The notes beneath the pieces were generated by a model. That model did not search any database. It was not told the DNA's origin and saw only the letters and a list, made by a program, of their open reading frames with translations. A DNA stretch of 64,000 bases from Candidatus Zhuqueibacterota bacterium (GTDB lineage: Bacteria > Zhuqueibacterota > Zhuqueibacteria > Residuimicrobiales > Krinioviventaceae): assembly GCA_016928775.1 (NCBI GenBank), contig JAFGKD010000038.1:1-64000 (forward strand), written 5' to 3'. Within the stretch, counting starts at the first letter, position 1, and the number at the start of each line of letters is the position of its first letter. Of the stretch, positions 27,657 through 36,159 are shown one piece after another. The position numbers and the translations under genes are program-made.

Positions 27657-27852
27657 GATCCTAAAAAGAATTGAGCTGGGAAAACCCGACAACGACACAC
27701 GAGTGATAATAAAAGATATCAGCATCGACTTGATTGCTGAAACACGATATATGACGATACAAGCAGAAAACGTCGGTTTTTGCCCGGCCTGGCACAGGGG
27801 GGCAGGCGGTAAGGATTGGTTATTTGTGGCCGAAATTTGGGTACGAGAATAG
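27657..27852 (+). pseudogene. 3' remnant of a hexosaminidase-like/F5-8C C-terminal domain
   Basis: An open frame without a start runs from 27657 to the stop at 27850-27852. Its last 40 or so residues (AETRYMTIQAENVGFCP, then WHRGAGGKDWLFVAEIWVRE) closely parallel the C-terminus of the GH20 protein encoded at 29773-32130 (EARYVRVFADNRGTCP, HPGAGEKAWVFADEIIVE). This is the conserved end of the F5/8C-like domain appended to such glycosidases. The frame differs from that of the preceding glycosidase, which ends at 27656. It is therefore best read as the surviving tail of a deleted or recombined glycosidase gene. Confidence 0.65.
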
Positions 27853-27870
27853 TAAATCGATGGAGATGGT

Positions 27871-29706
27871 ATGAAAAAATCCATTGCGATACTTTTTAGC
27901 TTTCTATTGCTGTCATCGCATGCAGTGCCTCGGCAAAGTACGTCAACTATTACGTGGAGCGCTGACTGGGAACACTTGCGCAGCCGGCCCTACCCGCAAT
28001 GGTTTAAAGATGCCAAATTGGGGATTTTTATTCATTGGGGTGTCTATTCGGTGCCGGCCTATGGCGGCAAAGAATCATACGGCGAATGGTTTTTGCGCGG
28101 CCTGCAAGTCGGTGATTCCTTACGAACCGCTTTTCAGAAACGGGTGTACGGCGAGGACTTTGATTATCGAGATTACGCCCCTTTATTTAAAGCAGAGTTG
28201 TTCGATCCGCATGAGTGGGCTGATCTTTTCAAACAAAGCGGCGCTCGCTATGTGATTCTGGTTTCCAAGCACCATGACGGTTATTGCCTCTGGCCCAGTC
28301 AATATGCACCTGGATGGAATTCGGTCGACGTCGGTCCAAAACGTGATATCGTCGGCGAGTTGACCGATGCTGTACATCAGGCCGGTTTGACGATGGGACT
28401 CTATTACTCGCTGACCGAGTGGAATCACCCCTTGCACCGCTGGTATACGGACCCGAATGAAAATATTGGTCCCTATATTGAAAAACATATGGAACCGCAG
28501 TTCAGAGAGTTGATCGGCACCTACAGACCGTCTCTCATATTTGCAGACGGGGAGTGGTTCAACAAAGCCGATGATTTTCACGCTGCCGAATTACTCGCCT
28601 GGTACTACAACCTGGTCGGCGACGAGGCGATCGTCAATGATCGCTGGGGAGCCGGCAGTGATATTGGTTTTCGGACACCGGAGTACAGTTCCGGGATTAA
28701 ACTGACTGATCGGCCCTGGGCCGAAGTCCGCGGCCTTGGACGCAGTTTCGCTTTGAACCGCAACGAAAAGCTTGACGCCTATATGTCGCCTGCCGAGTTG
28801 ATCCATTTTTTCGTCAAGGCGGTTTCTTTTGGCGGCGGCATCACCATCAATGTGGGGCCAAAGGCGGATGGCCAAATCCCGTTGCTGCAGCAGGAGCGAT
28901 TGGTACAGTTGGGGAACTGGCTGCAGGTGAACGGAGAGGCCATCTACGGATCAACGATGTGGAAACGGCCGGGAGAGGAAATGGATGTCGAATTGCAGCG
29001 CATCGATCCGAACATTAATTTTAACTGGGTACGGAATACGCCAGGTTCGCCGATCAAAGAAGACGAGTTCACGGCGACTTGGACCGGATATATCGAGCCT
29101 CGTTATTCCGAGACCTATATTTTTGAAGCGGATGCCGATGACGGCATGCGACTGTGGATTGACAACCAACTTTTGCTGGAAAAGTGGATAAATACCCACA
29201 ATGCTGCCCAAGGGAATGTGCAGGAAACCGACGGCCCATCCGCTACTGAGGGAAAAATAATGTTGCAGGCAGGGCGAAAATATGCCATTAGAGTCGACTA
29301 CTTTGAAACCATCCAAAACGCATCCATTCGGCTCACCTGGTCGTCACCGAGTCAGGAAAAAGAGATCATCCCATCCACACAGCTTTATACAACAGCTTCT
29401 TCAGATGCCGAAAGCGGTCTCAATGCGGTCTATCGATCCACACGGCAGTATGTATGCTATACGCAAAACAACAACTGCCTTTATGTGACACTTTTGCAGT
29501 GGCCGGGAAAAAGCCTCAACTTGCCGCTTGCATTCAACTCGTCCGATCTTCGAGTATCATTACTTGGCCATCCGGGAATCCTGGATTACACGACAGGAGA
29601 AGGTAGCCTTTACGTTGATTTGAGTCAGATCTATCATAACGATCTGCCGTGCGATCATGCATGGTCTTTCAAGATCGAGGGCCTGGATCAGCAGGATTTT
29701 AAGTGA
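27871..29706 (+). CDS. Alpha-L-fucosidase GH29 with PA14 domain
   Basis: 611 residues, signal peptide about 1-21. The GH29 barrel runs from about residue 30 to 355: WFKDAKLGIFIHWGVYSVPAYG, ARYVILVSKHHDGYCLW, and SLIFADGEW, in which Asp226 is the expected nucleophile. Retaining GH29 enzymes remove terminal alpha-L-fucose. A PA14 domain follows at about 381-510 (FTATWTGYIEPRYSETYIF, DDGMRLWIDNQLL), a carbohydrate-binding module often fused to glycosidases, and a short beta domain ends the protein. Upstream 'GGAGATGGT' supports the start. Likely co-transcribed with the GH20 gene 66 bases downstream. Confidence 0.9.
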   Translation: MKKSIAILFSFLLLSSHAVPRQSTSTITWSADWEHLRSRPYPQWFKDAKLGIFIHWGVYSVPAYGGKESYGEWFLRGLQVGDSLRTAFQKRVYGEDFDYRDYAPLFKAELFDPHEWADLFKQSGARYVILVSKHHDGYCLWPSQYAPGWNSVDVGPKRDIVGELTDAVHQAGLTMGLYYSLTEWNHPLHRWYTDPNENIGPYIEKHMEPQFRELIGTYRPSLIFADGEWFNKADDFHAAELLAWYYNLVGDEAIVNDRWGAGSDIGFRTPEYSSGIKLTDRPWAEVRGLGRSFALNRNEKLDAYMSPAELIHFFVKAVSFGGGITINVGPKADGQIPLLQQERLVQLGNWLQVNGEAIYGSTMWKRPGEEMDVELQRIDPNINFNWVRNTPGSPIKEDEFTATWTGYIEPRYSETYIFEADADDGMRLWIDNQLLLEKWINTHNAAQGNVQETDGPSATEGKIMLQAGRKYAIRVDYFETIQNASIRLTWSSPSQEKEIIPSTQLYTTASSDAESGLNAVYRSTRQYVCYTQNNNCLYVTLLQWPGKSLNLPLAFNSSDLRVSLLGHPGILDYTTGEGSLYVDLSQIYHNDLPCDHAWSFKIEGLDQQDFK

Positions 29707-29772
29707 ACAGTATATTTGAACGCAATATCCAACCGTAAATGAAAACCGGTCAAAGTATGAACGGAGTCTTTT

Positions 29773-32130
29773 ATGAACATACGCTTTTCATCAAAAGCGG
29801 CTATTGTGACAGGACTGGTGTTGTCCAGTTGTACTAACAAATACGCCGTCAGAGGAGATGCCTCCAACAGGGCAGTGAGCATCATTCCACAACCAACAAT
29901 GCTTGAGCTGCAAACAGGTGAACTGCGACTGAGTAACGATCTCAAAATCGTTGCCGACACGTCCGACCATCAGGTTCTACAGGTCGTCGACTTTATCGCC
30001 GAGGCATTACGGCGATCAACCGGATACGATATTCCGGTTGTTGAAAAATCGGCACATGATGACCTCGTGCTGGTCCTGACAATCATCGATTCTGATGATG
30101 CGCTGGGATCAGAAGGCTACGAGCTTGAGGTGAACAAGGCGGGCATTCATCTTTCTGCTGAAACGCCCGCCGGATTATTCTATGGTATCCAGACCGTGCT
30201 GCAAAACCTGCCACCGGATGTTTATGCTGCTAAAATCCGGCAGGTTCAGTGGAAAATGCCTTGTCTCAAAATTCGGGACGTACCGCGATACGCCTATCGG
30301 GGCATGCACCTGGATGTCTGCCGTCACTTTTTCCCAGTTGATTTTATCAAAAAATATATCGATCTCATCGCCCTGCATAAAATGAATGTCTTCCATTGGC
30401 ATCTCACCGACGATCAAGGCTGGCGGATTGAGATAAAAAAATATCCAAAACTCACGCAGGTGTCCGCTTTTCGGGATGAAACAGTGATCGGCCATGGCCG
30501 AAATCGACCGCAACAGTTCGACGGTGAACGCTATGGTGGTTTTTATTCGCAGGATGAAATCAGAGAGATTGTACAGTATGCGCAAGAACGATTCGTCACT
30601 ATTATTCCGGAAATTGAAATGCCGGGTCACGCGCTGGCAGCCCTGGCTGCCTATCCGGAGCTGTCCTGTACAGGCGGCCCGTTCAAGGTCGGCACAACAT
30701 GGGGTGTTTACGATGATGTCTATTGCGCCGGCAACGAACAGGTCTACACGTTTTTACAGGATGTATTAACTGAGGTTGTCGAGTTGTTCCCGGGATCGTA
30801 TGTTCATATCGGCGGTGACGAATGCCCTAAAACACGCTGGAAAGAGTGCGACAAATGTCAGGCGCGTATTCGACAGGAGGGATTAAAAGATGAGCATGAA
30901 CTGCAAAGCTATTTTATTCGCCGGATTGAAAGTTTTCTGCTCTCCAAAGGAAAGCGACTGATTGGTTGGGATGAGATTCTCGAGGGCGGTCTGGCGCCGC
31001 AAGCCACGGTCATGTCCTGGCGCGGCATTGATGGCGGTATCGCGGCGGCCAAACAGGATCACGATGTCATCATGACGCCCAACTCGCATCTCTATTTTGA
31101 TCACTATCAGGCCAATCCAGATTCCGAACCCCTGGCCATTGGCGGTTATACCACGCAAAAAAAAGTCTATTCTTATGAGACGACGCCATCGGAATTGATG
31201 CCGGATGAGCAGAAATATATTCTTGGCGCACAAGCGAATATCTGGACAGAATATATCAAAACCCCCGATCATGTTGAGTATATGGCACTGCCTCGCATGT
31301 GTGCGCTGGCGGAGGTGGTGTGGACTCTAAAAGAACAGAAAAACTGGCAGGATTTTCAGCAACGCTTACAGACCCACTTGAAGCGGCTCGATGTTTTGAA
31401 TGTCAATGTGGCAAAAGGATCATTCGACGTGACGATTTACACCGAATATGAGACGAACGATCGTGTTTACGTTCAATTGGAATCCGAGCAATATAGACCA
31501 ACCATTTTTTACACAACAGATGGTACGGAGCCAAATCCCAAGGCACTCCGGTACAAAGGTCGCTTTCCTTTAAAAAAGACCACAACCATCAAAGCAGCTA
31601 TCTTTCAAGATGGGGTGATGAAGGGACCCGTAACCTCAAAAACAATAACTGTTCACAAAGCGCTGGGGAAGGCCATCACGTATCAGCAGCCATTTAGTGA
31701 TCGTTATCCCGCAAGTGGTCGCAACACATTGGTCGATGGTCTCCTCGGATCACATTCTTTTAACGACGGCAACTGGCAGGGATTTTTGGGCAATGATGTG
31801 GAGGTCATCGTGGATTTAGGCAGTGTGCATAAAATCCGTAAAATATCAACTGGTTTTTTTCAAAGCGCAAACTCGTGGATTTTTCTGCCGCAACGGGTGG
31901 ATTACGCTGTTTCTCTGGACGGTCAAAATTATCAGCAAGTTGCCAGCATCGCAAATGATATTTCGGCCTCTGAAGGGGGGAGCATCATTCATAGATTCGC
32001 GGAATCCTTTGCTGCAGTGGAGGCAAGATATGTCAGAGTGTTTGCCGACAATCGCGGCACCTGCCCGGAGCGGCATCCAGGTGCTGGTGAAAAAGCCTGG
32101 GTGTTTGCGGATGAGATTATTGTGGAATAA
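29773..32130 (+). CDS. Beta-N-acetylhexosaminidase GH20, lipoprotein, with F5/8C-like domain
   Basis: 785 residues. Lipoprotein signal with Cys20 (LVLSSC). GH20b domain at about 35-155 (SIIPQPTMLELQTGELRL, EGYELEVNKAGIHLSAETPAGLFYG). Catalytic barrel about 155-525 with YRGMHLDVCRHFFP, NVFHWHLTDDQGWRIE, and VHIGGDECPKTRW, where Asp349-Glu350 are the substrate-assisted catalytic pair. A chitobiase-like C-terminal domain follows (TIFYTTDGTEPN), then an F5/8C-like domain to the end. It releases terminal GlcNAc or GalNAc from glycans and should sit on the outer membrane or in the periplasm. Its tail matches the remnant at 27657-27852. Confidence 0.92.
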   Translation: MNIRFSSKAAIVTGLVLSSCTNKYAVRGDASNRAVSIIPQPTMLELQTGELRLSNDLKIVADTSDHQVLQVVDFIAEALRRSTGYDIPVVEKSAHDDLVLVLTIIDSDDALGSEGYELEVNKAGIHLSAETPAGLFYGIQTVLQNLPPDVYAAKIRQVQWKMPCLKIRDVPRYAYRGMHLDVCRHFFPVDFIKKYIDLIALHKMNVFHWHLTDDQGWRIEIKKYPKLTQVSAFRDETVIGHGRNRPQQFDGERYGGFYSQDEIREIVQYAQERFVTIIPEIEMPGHALAALAAYPELSCTGGPFKVGTTWGVYDDVYCAGNEQVYTFLQDVLTEVVELFPGSYVHIGGDECPKTRWKECDKCQARIRQEGLKDEHELQSYFIRRIESFLLSKGKRLIGWDEILEGGLAPQATVMSWRGIDGGIAAAKQDHDVIMTPNSHLYFDHYQANPDSEPLAIGGYTTQKKVYSYETTPSELMPDEQKYILGAQANIWTEYIKTPDHVEYMALPRMCALAEVVWTLKEQKNWQDFQQRLQTHLKRLDVLNVNVAKGSFDVTIYTEYETNDRVYVQLESEQYRPTIFYTTDGTEPNPKALRYKGRFPLKKTTTIKAAIFQDGVMKGPVTSKTITVHKALGKAITYQQPFSDRYPASGRNTLVDGLLGSHSFNDGNWQGFLGNDVEVIVDLGSVHKIRKISTGFFQSANSWIFLPQRVDYAVSLDGQNYQQVASIANDISASEGGSIIHRFAESFAAVEARYVRVFADNRGTCPERHPGAGEKAWVFADEIIVE

Positions 32131-32243
32131 ATAAAATTCTTCCGGAAAATGAGAATTTGGAACCGCAGAATTCGCTGAGAAACGCAGAGAGAAAATAGCT
32201 TGTGTTCGTCTCCATTAAAAATAAGAAAAGAAAGGATATCCGG

Positions 32244-33728
32244 ATGTTAAAAAAGAGTCTGTCGTTAATTCTGCTGCTGAATGTTGGTTTTCTTTTTGCC
32301 CAGCACGACGAGCAAACGTATTATCCTGATCCTGATCTGAACATTCAAAAAAGGCTAACCGAATGGCAGGATCTAAAATTTGGTTTGTTGATGCACTGGG
32401 GCGCATACAGTCAGTGGGGCATTGTTGAATCATGGTCGATTTGCCCCGAAGACTATGGCTGGTGCGAACGAAAAATGGGCGCCAATCCGGATAACTATTT
32501 TGAGTATAAAAAAGAGTATGAAAAATTAAAAACAACCTTTAATCCGGTCAAATTTGATCCCGAAAAATGGGCTCAAGCGGCCAGGGATGCCGGGATGAAG
32601 TACGTTGTGTTCACCACCAAACACCACGATGGATTCTGTATGTTTGACAGCAAGGAAACAGATTACAAAGTCACAGGTGCGGGCTGTCCGTTTAGTACCC
32701 ATCTGCGGGCCAATATTACCAAAGCGATTTTCGAGGCGTTTCGAAATGAAGGCTTGTGGGCAGGCGCCTATTTTTCAAAACCGGACTGGCATTGTGAATA
32801 TTACTGGGATCCCTATTTCCCGCCGCTGGATCGGAATGTTAATTATGATCCGCATGACTATCCGGAAAAATGGGAAAAATTTGTCCAGTTTACGCATAAC
32901 CAGATTATGGAATTAATGACGGATTATGGGCAGATCGATATTTTATGGCTGGATGGCGGCTGGGTGGCGAAAAAACCAAAAGATATCATCCAAAATAGTT
33001 ATCAGTCCAAAGTACAAAATAGTGAATCCGGTTTTTTAAAAAGTAAAACCGTAAATCAGGACATTCGCATGGACGAGCTGGTTCAGAAGGCAAGAGAAAA
33101 GCAGCCGCACCTCATCGTTGTGGATCGGGCGGTCCCCGGGGTTTTTCAAAACTATTTGACACCGGAAAATCGGGTGCCCGACAAAATGCTGCCCTATCCC
33201 TGGGAATCCTGTATTATTATGGGCGGCGGCTGGTCTTACACGCGTGATGCGCAATACAAATCTGCGCGCGAGCTGGTGCACATGCTTGTTGACATTGTCG
33301 CCAAAGGCGGGAATCTGCTCCTCAACATCGGTCCTGGTCCGGACGGCACCTGGCATGATGACGCCTATGATCGATTGGCGAAAATCGGCGACTGGCTGGA
33401 AATCAATCACCCGGCTATCTACGGATCAAAACCGATCGCCCCTTATAAAGAGGGCACGGTGTGTTTGACCACCCAGGACGATGGCGGCGTTTACGCGGTC
33501 TATCTTGCTGATGAAAATGAACCCGCAATGCCGACAAAAATATCGTTAGCCAGCATCTCGCCGGCTGATAATGCGACACTGACATTGCTTGGCCATGACG
33601 GCGAGCTGAAATGGGAACGTCTCGGTAATGGCTTTGCTGTTGCTATTCCGCCATCCGTGGGGAATAATCCACCCTGCCAGTATGCGTGGACGATTAGAAT
33701 ATCCGAGTTGAATCGTGAGGATTATTAG
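32244..33728 (+). CDS. Alpha-L-fucosidase GH29 (second)
   Basis: 494 residues from the ATG at 32244, with AAAGGA upstream and a clean signal peptide (SLSLILLLNVGFLFAQ); a GTG at 32202 is in frame but gives a charged leader. The GH29 features are WQDLKFGLLMHWGAYSQWG, MKYVVFTTKHHDGFCMF, and QIDILWLDGGW with Asp237 as nucleophile. It lacks the PA14 domain of its neighbour and is divergent from it in sequence, so the two probably have different linkage preferences. The 113 bases upstream contain a stretch CCGCAGAATTCGCTGAG, similar in style to dispersed intergenic repeats. The gene converges on the GH125 gene. Confidence 0.88.
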   Translation: MLKKSLSLILLLNVGFLFAQHDEQTYYPDPDLNIQKRLTEWQDLKFGLLMHWGAYSQWGIVESWSICPEDYGWCERKMGANPDNYFEYKKEYEKLKTTFNPVKFDPEKWAQAARDAGMKYVVFTTKHHDGFCMFDSKETDYKVTGAGCPFSTHLRANITKAIFEAFRNEGLWAGAYFSKPDWHCEYYWDPYFPPLDRNVNYDPHDYPEKWEKFVQFTHNQIMELMTDYGQIDILWLDGGWVAKKPKDIIQNSYQSKVQNSESGFLKSKTVNQDIRMDELVQKAREKQPHLIVVDRAVPGVFQNYLTPENRVPDKMLPYPWESCIIMGGGWSYTRDAQYKSARELVHMLVDIVAKGGNLLLNIGPGPDGTWHDDAYDRLAKIGDWLEINHPAIYGSKPIAPYKEGTVCLTTQDDGGVYAVYLADENEPAMPTKISLASISPADNATLTLLGHDGELKWERLGNGFAVAIPPSVGNNPPCQYAWTIRISELNREDY

Positions 33729-33733
33729 CAGAG

Positions 33734-33764
33734 TTTTGCGTGAGTTCGGACCAATCACGCAAAA
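33734..33764. repeat. Inverted repeat between convergent genes
   Basis: TTTTGCGTGA (33734-33743) and TCACGCAAAA (33755-33764) are perfect 10-base arms around an 11-base loop, lying between the converging GH29 and GH125 genes. The T-run is on the 5' side of the stem on both strands, so it is not a standard intrinsic terminator, though it may still block transcription from both sides. Confidence 0.6.
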
Positions 33765-33769
33765 TGATA

Positions 33770-35179
33770 TCACGTGTCATACGTATTGATCAACAACTCA
33801 CCAAACAACGTATTCGCCCAGGCAAACCATTTTCGGGTAAATTTTTCCGGATTATCTTTGTGAAAAGATTCGTGCATAAATCCGGTGCCAGCATGGGTAG
33901 CGACCAGCATGTCGATGCAGTCCTGGATTTCCTTTTCATCTTTACTGGTCATGGCGCGCATGATGATGCTCATGGGCCAAATCTGATCATGCCAGCCGGT
34001 ATGTGGCCCGCCGATACCCTCCGCATATGTGCCTTTGTAGAAATAGGGATTGTTTTTCGAAAGAACGAATTTACGCGTATTCACATAGAGCGGATTATCA
34101 GCATCAAAACAACCAAGATATGGGAGCGAAAGCAGACCGGGAATGTTGGCATCATCCATATAAAGTCTGTTGCCGAATCCGTCCACTTCGTAAGCGATCA
34201 CCTGACCAAAATCCAGGTGCTCGGCAATGGCGTATTTTTGCAATGCTAATTCGACCTCGTCAGCCAAAGCCAGACACTCTTTTTTGAAAGCAATGTTTTT
34301 GTAGAGTGAATCAACCATCTCAGCCAGGTGACGCATGCAGGTGACGAGGAAATAATTTGACGGGATCAAAAACGGAAACACAGTGGCATCATCTGATGGA
34401 CGGAATGATGAAACGACAAGTCCAACCGGATTGACATCATAACCGTAACCGGACATATGCAGCGTGTCTCCCGGACGTGTGGTGTTGCGCATAAAACTGT
34501 ACGGACCGAGACCATCCTTACGTTGTTGTTCTTTGAACGTTTTGACCACGAGTTTCATGCTGTCGAGCCAGGCGGCTGCAAAACATGTCGTGTCGCCGGT
34601 TGTTTTCCAAAAATGGTACGCCAGGCGGATTGGATAGCAGAGCGAGTCAATCTCCCATTTTCGCTCGTGAAGTTCGGGTTTCATATCGGTATAATCGCTT
34701 TCCCACTCGCTGCCCGTAGGGCCATCATTGAAGGCGTTGGCGTAGGGATCGATGGCAATACATTTCGCCTGTCGATTGATCACACCCTGGAACAGCTTTT
34801 TTAGCTTTTCATCCTCATTGACAAATCGAAGATAGGGCCACACCTGCGCGGTCGAATCCCGCAACCACATGGCGTGGATGTCACCGGTGATGATGAATGT
34901 ATCCGGTACGCCATCTTTTTCTGTATAGGTCACTGTTGTGTCGAGCGTGTTCGGAAAACAATTTTCAAACATCCAGGCGAGCTCCGGATGTTTAATTTTT
35001 GCCTTGACCCGCTTTATTGTCTCTTCAATAATGTCGCTAATAAAATTTCTATCTTGCGGAGCGGGACGATTGCTCTTGTATTTTTCAGAACTGTGAGCAT
35101 ATAGGGTTGGGGCTTTGGTGAGCAGGACTGTCGCGATGACGCTGCTCTTCTTCATGAAAGCTCTTCTTGTTTCGCTCAT
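33770..35179 (-). CDS. GH125 exo-alpha-1,6-mannosidase, Tat signal
   Basis: 469 residues. N-terminal [12 protein letters not shown] plus a hydrophobic run is a Tat-type signal. The GH125 (formerly DUF1237) motifs are clear: [22 protein letters not shown] with the expected catalytic Asp in WLRDS, then [37 protein letters not shown], and [28 protein letters not shown]. Family members are inverting enzymes that remove alpha-1,6-mannose, known from N-glycan breakdown. Divergent from lexA across 318 bases; an operator-like palindrome lies about 50 bases upstream. This enzyme is the strongest hint that N-linked or other mannose-containing glycans are the target of the region. Confidence 0.9.
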   Translation of the reverse strand: MSETRRAFMKKSSVIATVLLTKAPTLYAHSSEKYKSNRPAPQDRNFISDIIEETIKRVKAKIKHPELAWMFENCFPNTLDTTVTYTEKDGVPDTFIITGDIHAMWLRDSTAQVWPYLRFVNEDEKLKKLFQGVINRQAKCIAIDPYANAFNDGPTGSEWESDYTDMKPELHERKWEIDSLCYPIRLAYHFWKTTGDTTCFAAAWLDSMKLVVKTFKEQQRKDGLGPYSFMRNTTRPGDTLHMSGYGYDVNPVGLVVSSFRPSDDATVFPFLIPSNYFLVTCMRHLAEMVDSLYKNIAFKKECLALADEVELALQKYAIAEHLDFGQVIAYEVDGFGNRLYMDDANIPGLLSLPYLGCFDADNPLYVNTRKFVLSKNNPYFYKGTYAEGIGGPHTGWHDQIWPMSIIMRAMTSKDEKEIQDCIDMLVATHAGTGFMHESFHKDNPEKFTRKWFAWANTLFGELLINTYDT

Positions 35180-35226
35180 GATTAAACCTCCTGGTTAGTT
35201 GCGGAGACGCCAGTTAGCTGAATGAA

Positions 35227-35247
35227 TTGGTCATAGCGCATGACCAA
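35227..35247. promoter_or_regulatory. Operator-like palindrome upstream of the GH125 gene
   Basis: TTGGTCAT and ATGACCAA are perfect 8-base arms around AGCGC, a 21-base dyad typical of a dimeric repressor site. It is 48 bases upstream of the mannosidase start and about 180 bases from the lexA promoter, so the mannosidase is the likely target. The rest of 35180-35428 shows nothing else recognisable. I found no second copy by eye. Confidence 0.5.
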
Positions 35248-35428
35248 ACAAGTTCTGTAAAGTTGCCCTGAATTTTTGAGACAAATAAATGTTATGCGTA
35301 TGCCAAAGCCTGACTATTGTTTGGAAGTTTGACAGAAAATTGAGGGCTAGAGCATGCAGTGTGGAAGTAACATTAGCAAATATTGCCGAGAAAGGCAAGA
35401 GGAAAAAGACGAGAGTAATAAATCTTGC

Positions 35429-35457
35429 TTGACATTCTGACCAGGATTGCGTAAAAT
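35429..35457 (+). promoter_or_regulatory. lexA promoter
   Basis: TTGACA (35429-35434), a 17-base spacer and TAAAAT (35452-35457) form a near-consensus sigma-70 promoter with a start near 35464, about 34 bases before the lexA ATG. Confidence 0.7.
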
Positions 35458-35459
35458 AT

Positions 35460-35479
35460 AGGTGACAGGATATTCACCT
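35460..35479. promoter_or_regulatory. Candidate LexA operator
   Basis: AGGTGA (35460-35465) and TCACCT (35474-35479) form a perfect 6-base dyad with an 8-base centre, covering the predicted lexA transcription start. Autoregulation by LexA is nearly universal, and the E. coli box has the same N8 geometry (CTGT-N8-ACAG), though a different sequence. This makes it a plausible phylum-specific SOS box. Confidence 0.5.
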
Positions 35480-35497
35480 TTATGATGTGGAGGGATT

Positions 35498-36118
35498 ATG
35501 GAGAAATTAACCAAACGTCAGCGCCAAGTGTTCGAGATCATTATTGGTATGATCAAGGAAAAAGAGTATCCACCGACGCTAAAAGAGTTAGCCGATTCAC
35601 TTGGGGCGGCGTCGCGCAATACGGCTGTCAAACATCTCACAGTGCTCGATCGCAAAGGTTACATTCAGTGGGAAAAGAATAAAGCGCGCAGCATCCGCAT
35701 TCTTGAACCGCTGGGACTGTTGGACAGCGAAGCTGAACAAAGCCTGCCGCTTGTCGGCGCGGTCACTGCCGGTACACCCATGTTGGCGGAAGAAAATATT
35801 GAACGCTACATGCCGGTGCCCAAAATGCTCATCCGTTCAAATGACAAGCATTTTTTGCTGCGCGTGCAGGGCGAAAGCATGAAAAATGCCGGTATACTGG
35901 ACAATGACCTCGTAGTGGTGCGATCGCAAAATTCGGCCAATACAGGCGATATTGTTGTTGCATTGATGCAAGACAGCGCCACGGTGAAACGATTGGCGCA
36001 CAAAAATGGCAGCCGCTATTTGAAAGCCGAAAATCCGGATTTTCCGGATATCTATCCGGAAGGGGAGTGGTCGATTCAGGGCAAAGTGGTGTCGCTGGTG
36101 CGAGAGACGGTCGATTAA
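35498..36118 (+). CDS. lexA: LexA repressor (SOS response)
   Basis: 206 residues; start supported by GGAGGG. Winged helix-turn-helix at about 1-68 (TKRQRQVFEIIIGMIKEKEY, TLKELADSLGAASRNTAVKH). The C-terminal peptidase S24 part has the autocleavage bond Ala91-Gly92 (GAVTAGTP), the nucleophile Ser127 (VQGESM) and the general base Lys164 (ATVKRL). It represses DNA-damage genes and is cleaved with RecA help. The recognition helix differs from both E. coli and Bacillus LexA, consistent with the distinct palindrome at its promoter. Not functionally linked to the surrounding glycan genes. Confidence 0.95.
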   Translation: MEKLTKRQRQVFEIIIGMIKEKEYPPTLKELADSLGAASRNTAVKHLTVLDRKGYIQWEKNKARSIRILEPLGLLDSEAEQSLPLVGAVTAGTPMLAEENIERYMPVPKMLIRSNDKHFLLRVQGESMKNAGILDNDLVVVRSQNSANTGDIVVALMQDSATVKRLAHKNGSRYLKAENPDFPDIYPEGEWSIQGKVVSLVRETVD

Positions 36119-36159
36119 ATATCCACACTCACCTCTCATTCCCAGGCTCGGAGTAGAAA

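Noticed and set aside
33734..33764. Bidirectional intrinsic terminator
   Set aside because: The T and A runs are on the wrong sides of the stem for either strand, so it is listed only as an inverted repeat.
33740..34249. 169-codon plus-strand frame
   Set aside because: Antisense to GH125, whose catalytic motifs are unmistakable.
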